From FEN-1191 sp036490715 (GTDB lineage: Bacteria; Pseudomonadota; Gammaproteobacteria; Steroidobacterales; Steroidobacteraceae), in NCBI GenBank assembly GCA_036490715.1, contig DASXDL010000031.1, positions 62,001 to 126,000 on the forward strand: a stretch of 64,000 nucleotides of DNA, given 5' to 3'. The position numbers and the translations under genes are program-made. A model generated the notes under the pieces. That model saw only the letters and a program-made list of their open reading frames with translations. It was not told where the DNA came from and did not search any database. Each line of letters starts with the position of its first letter. Position 1 is the first letter of the stretch. Positions 26,549 through 35,255 of this stretch are shown here, in pieces.

Positions 26549-26779
26549 TCATTTCCGGTCCCTGCGGCTCTTGATCAGTGGTAGCGAGACTGCATACCAA
26601 AAGAAGGCTCCACCGACGGCTCCCAGGACCGTCCACAAAATCGCGAGATAAATCGTCCAATCAACTGTTAAGGTGCCCTGGGAGTAAGTTTGAGACAGAA
26701 AGAATAGAAATAATGGCAGCGCAAAGATTGCTTCGAACACAGCGATGTGTCCCCAGAGCGAAGACATCTTCCACTTCAT
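26549..26779 (-). CDS. Small two-helix membrane protein
   Basis: A 76-residue protein from ATG 26779 with two strongly hydrophobic segments (IAVFEAIFALPLFLFFL and YLAILWTVLGAVGGAFFWYAV) and a basic tail (IKSRRDRK). The pattern is typical of a real small membrane protein. Unknown family; AT-richer composition than the flanking genes. Confidence 0.6.
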   Translation of the reverse strand: MKWKMSSLWGHIAVFEAIFALPLFLFFLSQTYSQGTLTVDWTIYLAILWTVLGAVGGAFFWYAVSLPLIKSRRDRK

Positions 26780-26823
26780 GGACAAGTCGGCTGAGTAGAC
26801 AGGTATCCACCCACGCCGCCTAA

Positions 26824-26856
26824 CGTAACTATCGCCATCCTACTGGCGATGTTACG
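26824..26856. repeat. Imperfect inverted repeat, also a direct-repeat copy
   Basis: Arms CGTAACTATCGCC (26824-26836) and GGCGATGTTACG (26845-26856) pair with a single-base bulge around an 8-base loop. The left arm plus loop (26824-26844) is repeated with two differences at 27251-27270, on the other side of a small exported-protein gene. Confidence 0.6.
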
Positions 26857-26914
26857 GTCGACATACTCAGCTACAGGCCGGATGGATTCGGGCATAGCAG
26901 CGGTAGGCCATCCT

Positions 26915-27226
26915 ATGAAAGGTAACATCACAAAAACGGCACTTTTGTTCATTCTGGGCTATCTCAATTGCGCTAGCGCTTTGCACGCGGATGAATTGAA
27001 CGCCTCAATTCGCAACCTAATCGAAGTAACTAACCAGTTAGCAAAAGATGCTCAACACTCGTGCGACAGCGGTGATCAAAAAGCCTGCGACGAAGTATTG
27101 GTGGCCAAGGCCAGGGTCAGCATTTTGCAGCTCGAATTGCGGCATCCCCGAGGAAAAATTGAAGAAGCGGCATCAGACGTTGATAGCGCTATGGCGGACT
27201 TGGAAGACGCGGTGAACGACGAGTGA
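26915..27226 (+). CDS. Small exported protein with helical core
   Basis: A 103-residue protein with a signal peptide (KTALLFILGYLNCASALHA) and an acidic, predominantly helical mature part containing two Cys (HSCDSGDQKACDE) that could form a disulfide. AT-richer than most of the window and flanked on both sides by copies of the same 20-base repeat. No family recognised. Confidence 0.6.
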   Translation: MKGNITKTALLFILGYLNCASALHADELNASIRNLIEVTNQLAKDAQHSCDSGDQKACDEVLVAKARVSILQLELRHPRGKIEEAASDVDSAMADLEDAVNDE

Positions 27227-27250
27227 GCCTAAGGTTTTTGGTGCGTCAAC

Positions 27251-27270
27251 CGTAACATCGCCGTCCTACT
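27251..27270 (+). repeat. Second copy of 20-base repeat
   Basis: CGTAACATCGCCGTCCTACT matches 26824-26844 with one base missing and one substitution. It lies 25 bases after the small exported-protein gene and is followed by an AT-rich stretch with the arms CATAAT/ATTATG (27274-27289). Confidence 0.6.
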
Positions 27271-27507
27271 TCGCATAATGTATATTATGTTAACTCTCGT
27301 AGATACCGGCCTATCTCCCTAAGCCGTCTGTAGAATGCGCTCCCCTGTGGGACAACGCGCCCCCCACGGTTGTCCTCCTTCAGCGGAGCTGAACGCCCAA
27401 TACTTAGCTTCGCTTGAGAATGGCCTTTAGCGCAGCGTCTACAGGCCGGCTAACTTTTACCGTCATTCCGCGAGCTCGGCGGCGCTGCTCGCCCTCATTG
27501 GACACCA

Positions 27508-29112
27508 ATGCTTACAACTTCGAACGTCGCGATTCAGTTCGGCGCCAAGCCCCTGTTCGAGCAGGTCACGGTCAAGTTCTCCGATGGCAACCGCTACGGG
27601 CTCATCGGGGCGAACGGTTGTGGCAAGTCGACCCTGATGCAAATACTCAGCGGCGAGCTCGAGCAGAGTTCGGGCGACGTCATGCTGCAGACGGGCATGC
27701 GACTTGGCAAGCTCAATCAGAACCAGTTCGCTTACGAGGATCAACGCGTGCTCGACGTCGTGATGCAGGGTCACGCGGAAATGTGGCGGGCGATGACCGA
27801 GCGCGACCGAATCTATGCCAACCCCGAATCCACCGATAAGGACTTCATCCGCGCTGCAGAGTTGGAGGGACAATTTGCGGAGTGCGGCGGCTATACCGCG
27901 GAGTCGCGCGCTGGCAGCATCCTGTCCGACGCCGGTATTCCGGAGTCGCTCCACAACCTGCCGATGCGCGAAGTCGCGCCCGGCCTGAAACTGCGCGTGC
28001 TCCTCGCCCAAGCGCTGTTTTCACAACCCGATGTTCTGTTGCTGGATGAGCCCACCAACAATCTCGACATTAACTCGATTCGCTGGCTTGAAGGCGTGCT
28101 CAACAACTACAACGCCACCATGATTATCATCAGTCACGACCGACACTTCCTGAATCAGGTCTGTACGCATATCGCGGACCTGGACTTCCAGCAGCTCAAG
28201 ATCTATCCCGGCAACTACGACGATTTCATGCTGGCATCGATGCAGGCGCGCCAGCGGGTCGAAGCCGCGAACGCCAAGGCGCAGGACCGAATCTCGGATT
28301 TGCAAGAATTCGTGCGTCGCTTTTCGGCCAATGCCTCGAAGGCACGGCAGGCGACGTCGCGCCGCAGAGAGCTCGAGAAGATCAAACTCGAGGAGATCAA
28401 ACCATCATCGCGCCAGAACCCATTCATCCGCTTCGAACAGACCAAGAAGCTGTATCGATCGGTCGTGTCGGTAGAAAAGTTGCGCTTTAGGTACCCGAAC
28501 TCGGACGTGGACGTACTGCGTAACGTCACGTTCAATGTCGAAGCCGGCGAGCGCATCGCAATCATCGGCGCCAATGGCATCGGCAAGACCACGCTGATGC
28601 GATGTCTGGCCGGCGAGCTCACTCCATCGGCTGGACATATCCAGTGGGTGGAAAATGCCCAGCCCGGCTACATGCCGCAGGATCCGCAAGCAGAATTCGC
28701 CACCAAGATGGATCTGTTTGCGTGGATGTCGCGATTCACGGGAAAGGCGGATGACGATCAACTCGTGCGTGCAACCTTGGGGCGCCTACTGTTCTCCGGC
28801 GATGAGACCAAGAAGTCAGTCAAAGTGCTCTCGGGCGGCGAGAAAGGCCGCATGATCTACGGCAAACTGATGCTCACTAAGCCCAATGTCCTGTTGATGG
28901 ATGAGCCCACCAACCACATGGACATGGAGACCATCGAATCGCTGCAGATCGCGACGGAGAAGTACGTCGGCACGCTCGTCTTCGTCTCGCACGACCGCGA
29001 GTTCGTGGGGGGACTGGCCACTCGGATCCTGGAGCTGCGAGCCGATGGCAGCATCGCCGATTTCCGAGGTACCTACGACGAGTATCTCAGCTCGCAGGGC
29101 ATCCAGATTTAG
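27508..29112 (+). CDS. ybiT: ABC-F family ATPase, YbiT type
   Basis: A 534-residue soluble tandem-ATPase of the ABC-F class, acting on the ribosome rather than in transport. Each half has Walker A (GANGCGKST near 34; GANGIGKTT near 352), an ABC signature (RVLLAQ; LSGGEKGRM) and Walker B (LLLDEPTNNLD; LLMDEPTNHMD). The inter-domain linker (RFSANASKARQATSRRRELEKIKLEE) and the SSRQNPFIRFEQ stretch follow E. coli YbiT closely, so the subfamily call is strong. YbiT-type proteins are thought to relieve specific stalled translation states. It is a single gene after an AT-rich gap. Confidence 0.94.
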   Translation: MLTTSNVAIQFGAKPLFEQVTVKFSDGNRYGLIGANGCGKSTLMQILSGELEQSSGDVMLQTGMRLGKLNQNQFAYEDQRVLDVVMQGHAEMWRAMTERDRIYANPESTDKDFIRAAELEGQFAECGGYTAESRAGSILSDAGIPESLHNLPMREVAPGLKLRVLLAQALFSQPDVLLLDEPTNNLDINSIRWLEGVLNNYNATMIIISHDRHFLNQVCTHIADLDFQQLKIYPGNYDDFMLASMQARQRVEAANAKAQDRISDLQEFVRRFSANASKARQATSRRRELEKIKLEEIKPSSRQNPFIRFEQTKKLYRSVVSVEKLRFRYPNSDVDVLRNVTFNVEAGERIAIIGANGIGKTTLMRCLAGELTPSAGHIQWVENAQPGYMPQDPQAEFATKMDLFAWMSRFTGKADDDQLVRATLGRLLFSGDETKKSVKVLSGGEKGRMIYGKLMLTKPNVLLMDEPTNHMDMETIESLQIATEKYVGTLVFVSHDREFVGGLATRILELRADGSIADFRGTYDEYLSSQGIQI

Positions 29113-29200
29113 CCAACATAGGCCCGCGCCGCGGCCACATTACTGCCGGTCACGTTGTAGTCGCGACCCGCTCGCTCGACTTCGCCACTGGCGCGTCCCG

Positions 29201-29902
29201 CTATTTTGTGTCGAACTTGATCGCCAGTTGCGCGCAGCCGGACACGGGCGCCCCGTTCAACCATGTGTCTGGCCGGTAGTAAGGAGAGCCCGAAGCCGCG
29301 ATTCTGATGGCGGCCTGATCCAGAGACGCGTTGCCCGAAGAGTGCACGATGGTCGGGTCCTGTTTTAGTTTCCCCGCTGCATCGACGCAGACATGCACAA
29401 TCACGCTATTGGGCTGCCCACCTATCTCATCCCGTGCTGCACCGGGCGGCGCTCCAGCGATTGGTTCGGATGTTCGACTCGCCCCCGATAATGGGTTCTG
29501 GGACGTCCCTGCCCGCGTATCACTCGCATTACCTTGCTCGGCCCACCTAAAGGCAATCTGCTGCCACGAGTCGATCGGCTCACCGTCGCCGAGCCGGGTT
29601 GCGGATGCAAATCGAAGCCTGGAGACGCAGCGAATCGCCGCCGAATCCAAGGCGCTCGACCCTGAAGACGACTTGATGGAGATGTGCGATGCGCCGCCAC
29701 CAGCTGGGAGCCAGAAGACAATGACTGCAATCACTCCCTCATCGGCGATCCGCAGATCCGGGCAGCGTGTCTTGAGATTGATTCCCAGGGACGTCTGCGC
29801 CGGTATCGGATTGTCGGGAACGGGCTGGGTCTGCGCCGCACTGATGTCTGCTCGAACGCCCAGAGCGCCGCACATGAGAGTCACGCCAATCCAATGTTGC
29901 AT
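29201..29902 (-). CDS. Exported protein with TonB C-terminal-like repeats
   Basis: A 233-residue exported protein (signal GVTLMCGALGVRADISAAQ; ATG 29902 preferred over TTG 29914). Two segments resemble TonB C-terminal domains: VIVFWLPAGGGASHISIKSSSGSSALDSAA and VIVHVCVDAAGKLKQDPTIVHSSGNASLDQAAIR, each ending in a repeat of the SG.SALD/SG.ASLD type. There is no N-terminal membrane anchor or Pro-rich spacer, so it is not a canonical TonB. It may be a periplasmic stand-alone TonB_C pair. Convergent with ybiT. Confidence 0.7.
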   Translation of the reverse strand: MQHWIGVTLMCGALGVRADISAAQTQPVPDNPIPAQTSLGINLKTRCPDLRIADEGVIAVIVFWLPAGGGASHISIKSSSGSSALDSAAIRCVSRLRFASATRLGDGEPIDSWQQIAFRWAEQGNASDTRAGTSQNPLSGASRTSEPIAGAPPGAARDEIGGQPNSVIVHVCVDAAGKLKQDPTIVHSSGNASLDQAAIRIAASGSPYYRPDTWLNGAPVSGCAQLAIKFDTK

Positions 29903-30164
29903 TAAAACCGCCAATGATCAGTCACTTCCAGCCAGGAGGCTGAGAGGTCTCAATGCTCGGTAGCGGGAGACCTTCCGCGACAATGCCTCGGCACTGCCGT
30001 TTAGCTCGTATCGAGCTCGTATTGTAATCGGCGCTCCCTATAGCGCAATCCAGGCAACTGGTTTCCGTGCCTGCTGACACAGCAACTAGATGCCGCACAC
30101 ATCGGTGAGGTCGTGTGCCCGCTGCGGCATTGCCCCCACCCCTTTGTGTCTCTAGATTAGCCCG

Positions 30165-31784
30165 GTGACGAATCCCCAAGGTTCTGCGAGGAAGGTGTCC
30201 GCCCCCAATCCATGGCGCGCCCTGCGCTATCCGCTATTTCGGAATCTGTGGTTGGCGACCGTGGTATCGAACGTCGGATCTTGGATGTACAGCGCGGCCG
30301 CGGGCTGGCTGATGACGAGCCTGAATTCGAACGCCGTGATCGTTTCGCTGGTTCAGGTTGCCAACAGTCTGCCTTTGTTCTTGCTGGCGTTGCCGGCGGG
30401 TGCCATTGCCGATTTGTTCGATCGACGGCGCCTCATCCTGGTCTTGGAAATACTGACCACCATAGTATCGGCGATATTCGCACTACTGGTCTCACTGCAT
30501 CGGGTAGACCCATCGACGCTGTTGCTGTTTGCTTTGGCGGTCGCCATCCTGGGAGCGCTGGAGACGCCGGCCTGGCAAGCAATTGTGCCGCAGCTTGTAC
30601 CCAGCGAAGCACTCGCGTCGGCAGTCGCCACAAACAGCGTCGGCATCAATGTTAGTCGCGCAATCGGCCCGGCACTCGGTGGGGTTGTGATTCTGACACT
30701 GGGCATCGCAATGCCGTTCTGGTTTGACGCGTTCAGCAACCTGGGCGTGATCATGGTAATTCTTCTGTGGCGGGTAACCCCACGACCGAAGAGCGCGCTG
30801 CCCAGCGAACACTTACGCTCCGCGGTGCGCGGCGGACTGCGGTACGCCCGCAATTCACGCCCTCTGCGTGCGGCACTGGTGCGAGCGAGCGGATTCTTTG
30901 TCTTTGCCAGCGCCTACTGGGCGTTGCTCCCACTAACCGCCAGGGAACAGATCCATGGCGGACCGACACTGTATGGGCTATTGCTCGGGTCTATAGGCCT
31001 GTCGGCGATCGTGGGCGCTTTGGTGCTGCCCCGAATTGTCGAACGATTGGGCTCCGATATGACGGTAGTTTTCGGCGGATTGTTGACGGCAGCAGCGCTC
31101 GTTTTGTTTGCCGTCGCCAACTCGCCCACGCTGGGATTGCTGGCGTGTCTATTCGCAGGCGTATCGTGGATCGCCGTCGTGGCCACCCTCAACGTCTCCG
31201 CACAACGCGCTCTTCCGGATTGGGTGCGGGGCCGCGGTCTGGCGATCTACACCGCGGCCTTCTTCGGAACCATGAGCCTTGGCAGCGTCATATGGGGCTA
31301 TCTAGCTGAACATACCGGATTGCGCACCGCCCAACTGGTGGCCGCGGCCGGCGCCGCACTCGCCGCGTTGCTTACGCGCCGGGCCAAGCTTTCGAGCGGA
31401 CCGTTGCCTGATCTCACCCCCTCGATGCACTGGCCACCGCCGGTACTAAGCGGCCGCGAAGCCGAAGATCCAGGTCAAGTCATGGTCACGGTGGACTATC
31501 GGGTTCAAGAGCATCACCGCCAGGCGTTTTTGACGGCATTGGACTCCGTTGCGCGCGGCCGGCGGCGCGACGGCGCTTATGATTGGCGCATCTTTGTGGA
31601 CTCCGCTCATGCCGACCGCTTCATTGAGGTGTTCTTCGTGGACTCCTGGCTCGAACACATGCGTCAGCACCGACGCGTGACCGTGGCCGACCAGCACGCC
31701 CAGGAGCGGCTACGCGAACTATTGAACGCCGAGCCGGTGGTCACGCACTACATCGAGCCACTGGATCGGCCGAGTGACGCTTAG
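30165..31784 (+). CDS. MFS exporter (EntS-like, MFS_3) with C-terminal monooxygenase-like domain
   Basis: A 539-residue protein from GTG 30165. Residues 1-410 are an MFS permease with twelve hydrophobic segments, including SNVGSWMYSAAAGWLM and DLFDRRRLIL loops typical of the EntS/MFS_3 group of drug or siderophore exporters. Residues about 435-535 form a separate soluble domain (VMVTVDYRVQEHHRQAFLTALDSVARGRRRDGAYDW, SWLEHMRQHRRVTVADQH), resembling antibiotic-biosynthesis-monooxygenase folds that accompany this subfamily. Substrate unknown. A small stem (CCCGTC/GACGGG) directly after the stop may end transcription. Confidence 0.88.
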   Translation: MTNPQGSARKVSAPNPWRALRYPLFRNLWLATVVSNVGSWMYSAAAGWLMTSLNSNAVIVSLVQVANSLPLFLLALPAGAIADLFDRRRLILVLEILTTIVSAIFALLVSLHRVDPSTLLLFALAVAILGALETPAWQAIVPQLVPSEALASAVATNSVGINVSRAIGPALGGVVILTLGIAMPFWFDAFSNLGVIMVILLWRVTPRPKSALPSEHLRSAVRGGLRYARNSRPLRAALVRASGFFVFASAYWALLPLTAREQIHGGPTLYGLLLGSIGLSAIVGALVLPRIVERLGSDMTVVFGGLLTAAALVLFAVANSPTLGLLACLFAGVSWIAVVATLNVSAQRALPDWVRGRGLAIYTAAFFGTMSLGSVIWGYLAEHTGLRTAQLVAAAGAALAALLTRRAKLSSGPLPDLTPSMHWPPPVLSGREAEDPGQVMVTVDYRVQEHHRQAFLTALDSVARGRRRDGAYDWRIFVDSAHADRFIEVFFVDSWLEHMRQHRRVTVADQHAQERLRELLNAEPVVTHYIEPLDRPSDA

Positions 31785-31800
31785 CCCGTCTGAGGACGGG
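31785..31800 (+). terminator. Possible weak terminator
   Basis: CCCGTC (31785-31790) and GACGGG (31795-31800) form a 6-base stem with a 4-base loop right after the MFS stop codon, but only two T follow. Confidence 0.3.
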
Positions 31801-31847
31801 TTGCTCTGCGAGTCATGTCTCTAACACCGTGATGTCGAATCCGTGAA

Positions 31848-33527
31848 TTATCTCTCTACGCAACGGTAGCTCTGGGCTGCATCGACTGAGCCCTTTCCAA
31901 GGTACTTCGGCCAGGTCGGATAGACGCACATCGGCCGGGTGCGACCCCTATCATCAGGGTTGACGTCAATCGCAATCAGATCGCCGGGAGGCCGTCCTTT
32001 CTCGACCCACGCTTCCAGCGCTTCCAGGCCCTCGTACCGGGCATTGAATGGCCCCATGCCGTGACCAAATCCGGGAATGACGTAGAAGCGCAGAAACGAG
32101 TCCAGGTTCTTCGACCCCTGCAGCGCGCGCTGCTGGTTGTAGTACGCGATCGTATTGTAAGGCGTGATGTAATCATCGGCAGTCCCGTGCGTGAGGATGA
32201 TCTTGCCGCCCTTCTTTCGGAACGAAGTCAGATCAACGTCACTGACATCCATGATCGTTCCGACATATTGGGTTCGAGCGCGCAGCCAGTCGCTGGAATT
32301 AGGATCGAATGTCAACGGATCCATGGCGAGATCGCGCGCGAGAATGTATCGCGAAGTTGCGGCGCCCGCGTTGTAGAGCAAAGCGTCGGCGGCCGTGGGC
32401 GGATTGCTGGGCATCGGGCGCGAGCCAAAGGTTGACACGCGGAACACAGCCCCTTCCAGCAATGGCCAGCGCGGAAATTCACTCATCCCGGCGATAGCAA
32501 ATCCAGGACGATACGGTGAGGTGATCTGAGCGACCGCTTGGATCTGCGCGGCCGTCAGACAAGTATCATCGTCGACGCCGGCCCGACAGGTCAGGGTCTT
32601 CCTGACCGTTTCGATGTTGAAGACCTTGTTGCAACCGGCGACATTGCTGATAACGCCGTCCCTAACACCATCCAGCGCCACGGTGTCGCACGCCGCGTAG
32701 ACTGCGTCGACCAGAAGCCTGGTCTTCCCTGGGCTAAGCCACCCCGCCCCGTCGTGGCCGTAGATGGCCTTGCCGACGTTGAGCGACGCCAGGTGCAGCA
32801 GCGTCACGTTGTAGGCCGGGTAGTCAGAAATAACGCCGTCATAGTCCGCCGGGTAGCGCGCAGCGGCATCGAGCGCTTCGTGGCCACCCTGTGAACTACC
32901 CACAAAGTAGAATCGCCGCGGCGCTCTGCCATAGTGCTTGCGAATCAGATCCAGTGCCACGTCGTGCGTTTTCTTCACCGATTCCTTGCCATAGTTCAGC
33001 AACGCCTCATCGTTCATTCCGAACGAACCATCGAACGGCGCCAGACCCTTGTGTCCGCCGTCGCTGCCGAGCGTGGCGTAGCCGCGCTGCAGCGGGGTCG
33101 CGCTGCCATCCGGCTCAAGCACTGCGGGACCCGTAGCTTTGACCAGGACGCCATCGAAGGCGGCGCCACCCATCTGCAACGCCTTCCCATTCCAGTTCGA
33201 CGGCAGGTTGACCTCGAATTCGATGTTCGGGGCGGAAGCAGAGATCGGCGAGATCGTGCCGATGACAGCGCAGTAGTTCCCGTGGACTTTGAATTCGGCC
33301 GATTCGATCACTGCGCCGGTCGTGGGCAAAGCGATCGCCCCGGCGGCCACGTGCGCACCTGACAGCGCGGCGCAGGACTGCGGCACCGTCATGCCGCTGT
33401 CGGGCCAGGCGACCGCTGGCGCCAGCAGCAGCGGGCAGAGCCCGACCGCGAAGCGGGCGAACGGCGGCGCGCGCGTCTTCAGCTCAGTGCCGAATGACGT
33501 AATTGGTCGTGAACGGGGACGCAGCAT
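31848..33527 (-). CDS. Tannase/feruloyl esterase family hydrolase
   Basis: A 559-residue exported enzyme of the tannase family (signal FAVGLCPLLLAPAVAW). The nucleophile motif is GSSQGGHEALD (Ser212 by this start). The acid region is near DYITPYN and the catalytic His near the C-terminus in GFGHGMGPFNARYEG. Several Cys suit the disulfides of this family. Members hydrolyse ester bonds in gallotannins, feruloyl polysaccharides or plant phenolics. Divergent from a small possible lipoprotein, only 15 bases away, so their promoters must overlap coding sequence or one start is wrong. Confidence 0.9.
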   Translation of the reverse strand: MLRPRSRPITSFGTELKTRAPPFARFAVGLCPLLLAPAVAWPDSGMTVPQSCAALSGAHVAAGAIALPTTGAVIESAEFKVHGNYCAVIGTISPISASAPNIEFEVNLPSNWNGKALQMGGAAFDGVLVKATGPAVLEPDGSATPLQRGYATLGSDGGHKGLAPFDGSFGMNDEALLNYGKESVKKTHDVALDLIRKHYGRAPRRFYFVGSSQGGHEALDAAARYPADYDGVISDYPAYNVTLLHLASLNVGKAIYGHDGAGWLSPGKTRLLVDAVYAACDTVALDGVRDGVISNVAGCNKVFNIETVRKTLTCRAGVDDDTCLTAAQIQAVAQITSPYRPGFAIAGMSEFPRWPLLEGAVFRVSTFGSRPMPSNPPTAADALLYNAGAATSRYILARDLAMDPLTFDPNSSDWLRARTQYVGTIMDVSDVDLTSFRKKGGKIILTHGTADDYITPYNTIAYYNQQRALQGSKNLDSFLRFYVIPGFGHGMGPFNARYEGLEALEAWVEKGRPPGDLIAIDVNPDDRGRTRPMCVYPTWPKYLGKGSVDAAQSYRCVER

Positions 33528-33542
33528 GTTCGAACTTCAAGC

Positions 33543-33851
33543 GTGGCAAGTATATGGTTTTATGCTGGGATCTTCGCACTCGCATTGTGTGCGATTTCCT
33601 GCGGCACTTCGGCCATGCCGCTGACAGGAGCGTACCTGCAGGACCTACCGCCCGGCGACGTCATCCTGCCGCAGGCTCCGGCCGCACCGCAGATCCGGCG
33701 GGTGCTGGTCATATCATTCGCTTCGCCGCTGATCCTGCCAATACTGTGCAACTGCAAGCAGCTGGTCGCTGCTGTCGCCGATGCCAGATTCCCAGACTTG
33801 CACGCAGATCATCAAGCTGTCGCAGCGGGCCGAAACGCCCGGCTATCCTGA
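33543..33851 (+). CDS. Possible small lipoprotein, may be frameshifted
   Basis: The first 22 codons from GTG 33543 look like a lipoprotein signal (FYAGIFALALCAISCG), followed by PLTGAYLQDLPPGDVILPQAP. After about 33730 the frame becomes less protein-like, while the next frame reads SQTCTQIIKLSQRAETPGYPDIV..AMDSLLGQLATQI, so a frameshift is possible. No good ribosome site. The downstream aldoxime dehydratase frame is continuous with that second reading. Low confidence. Confidence 0.3.
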   Translation: MASIWFYAGIFALALCAISCGTSAMPLTGAYLQDLPPGDVILPQAPAAPQIRRVLVISFASPLILPILCNCKQLVAAVADARFPDLHADHQAVAAGRNARLS

Positions 33852-34023
33852 CATCGTTCGCGCAATGGATTCGCTGCTGGGCCAGCTGGCCACGCAGATT
33901 GCCAACGCCGCCGGGCAACGCGATCTCGCCGGCTCCTCCCCGCCCTGCTCACCTGCGATAACGACGCCTGCGGGAGGCAAACTAGCGCCGCCGTCATCGA
34001 TCACATTTGTTAGAGTGCCGGCT

Positions 34024-35076
34024 ATGAATAATGACGTCGAGCCGGCCATTCCTTCGCACCTGCGTTGCCCGCGCACTCGCCCATCGCGCATGCCGTCGGG
34101 CTTCCAGGCGCCCTATGGCGCGTGGATGGCACGCTACGACGAGGGCGCAGCGCCGCTGGTCATGGCCTATTTTGGAGCGCAGCAGCTCGCACTGCTGCCG
34201 CCAGATGCCCTCGCGCCCATCAAGGGCATGCTCAAGGCCGAACCGGCCCCTCCCTACTGGCTCGAAGCCCAGAGTCACGACACCGCCGGCTTCGATACCC
34301 GTGTGATTATTGCCTACTGGGCCAGTGCCGAGCGCTTTTCCGCCTGGCGCCGGGCCAGCGGATTTGACGCCTGGTGGGCTGATCCCAAGCGCGAGACGGA
34401 GCCGCTCGGCCGCTTCCTCGAAGTCGTCACCCCGCCGATGGAAATGCTGGAGGTCGCTTTCTCGCCGCCGGATCGGCCGGAAGGAGCCGGAAACCTGCAA
34501 CGGCGCGTGAGCGCCTGCCCGGTCGCCGAGCATGCCTACTGGGGCAGCGCGCGCGATCGCATTCCGGCCTCGCAGACCGACGCGCTTGAAGGCGGCAACA
34601 ATAAGCTCACGCTGAAACGCAACGGCGCGCGTGTGCGCGTCGCGCCAGGTGCCAACATCTGCATGATCCGCTCCGGCCAGGACTGGAGTGACACGCGCGG
34701 CAGCGAGCGTGACATTTATTTGGGCCAGGTACGCCCCAAGCTGATCGCCGGCATGACGTATCTGCGCGATGAAGGACTACCGATCGGCTGCTTCTCCTGC
34801 CGGTTCATGCAGGTGCTGAGCGACACCGGCGCCCCGACCGAGCGCAGCTTCGGCCACGCCTATTTCCGCAGCCTGGGGGACCTCGAACAGTGGGCGGAGC
34901 ACCATCCGACGCATCTGGCCATCTTTGGCACATTTCTCGAGACCATGGCGCCACTGGGCGATGCCATGCAATTGCGTCTGTGGCACGAAGTGATGGTGCT
35001 GCCGGTGAGTGCGCAGAGCTTCGAATACGTGAACTGCCACGATCGAACCGGTCTCATGGCCGCGGCTGGAGCATAA
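34024..35076 (+). CDS. oxd: Phenylacetaldoxime dehydratase (heme, nitrile-forming)
   Basis: A 350-residue aldoxime dehydratase, the heme enzyme that removes water from aldoximes to give nitriles. Matching segments are PYGAWMARYDEGAAPLVMAYFG, YWASAERFSAWRRASGFDAWW, EHAYWGSARDRIP, GCFSCRFMQ, and the C-terminal HHPTHLAIFGTF and LRLWHEVMVLPVSAQSFEYVNCHDRTGLM. The two late His-containing segments are the likely proximal heme ligand and distal catalytic His. ATG 34024 gives the usual length (about 350); the frame stays open upstream but that part has no homology I recognise. No nitrilase or nitrile hydratase is visible next to it. Confidence 0.88.
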   Translation: MNNDVEPAIPSHLRCPRTRPSRMPSGFQAPYGAWMARYDEGAAPLVMAYFGAQQLALLPPDALAPIKGMLKAEPAPPYWLEAQSHDTAGFDTRVIIAYWASAERFSAWRRASGFDAWWADPKRETEPLGRFLEVVTPPMEMLEVAFSPPDRPEGAGNLQRRVSACPVAEHAYWGSARDRIPASQTDALEGGNNKLTLKRNGARVRVAPGANICMIRSGQDWSDTRGSERDIYLGQVRPKLIAGMTYLRDEGLPIGCFSCRFMQVLSDTGAPTERSFGHAYFRSLGDLEQWAEHHPTHLAIFGTFLETMAPLGDAMQLRLWHEVMVLPVSAQSFEYVNCHDRTGLMAAAGA

Positions 35077-35255
35077 CGAAGTGCATAAGCTGATGGCTGT
35101 TTCGATCAATACCGCCATTCCCGCCGCGTAAGCGCCAACACGCAGCGCGGCCGCGCGTTTTCCCGCGCTGGCCGCGCTTCGCTACCCACGATTCGCGTGC
35201 GCGCGGTGCTAGACTCGAAGCACAGTCAGAGCGCGCACATTCAAGGAGAATCACA

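Noticed and set aside
26385..26660. A 91-residue frame on the minus strand
   Set aside because: It overlaps the better two-helix membrane protein and is low in protein-like features.
26818..26856. Possible integron attC site (GCCTAAC followed by a hairpin) before a small ORF
   Set aside because: The matching core on the other side (GTTACGG) does not fit GTTRRRY, the arms are too short, and no integrase or cassette array is visible.
25777..27226. Small prophage or insertion element
   Set aside because: No transposase, integrase, terminal inverted repeats or phage structural genes; only composition and one short repeat.
27274..27289. CATAAT/ATTATG arms as a phage-type operator or promoter
   Set aside because: Arms are only 6 bases in an AT-rich stretch and the centre is not symmetric; chance is likely.
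33781..34023. N-terminal extension of the aldoxime dehydratase
   Set aside because: The family length fits a start at 34024, and the extension has no recognisable homology.
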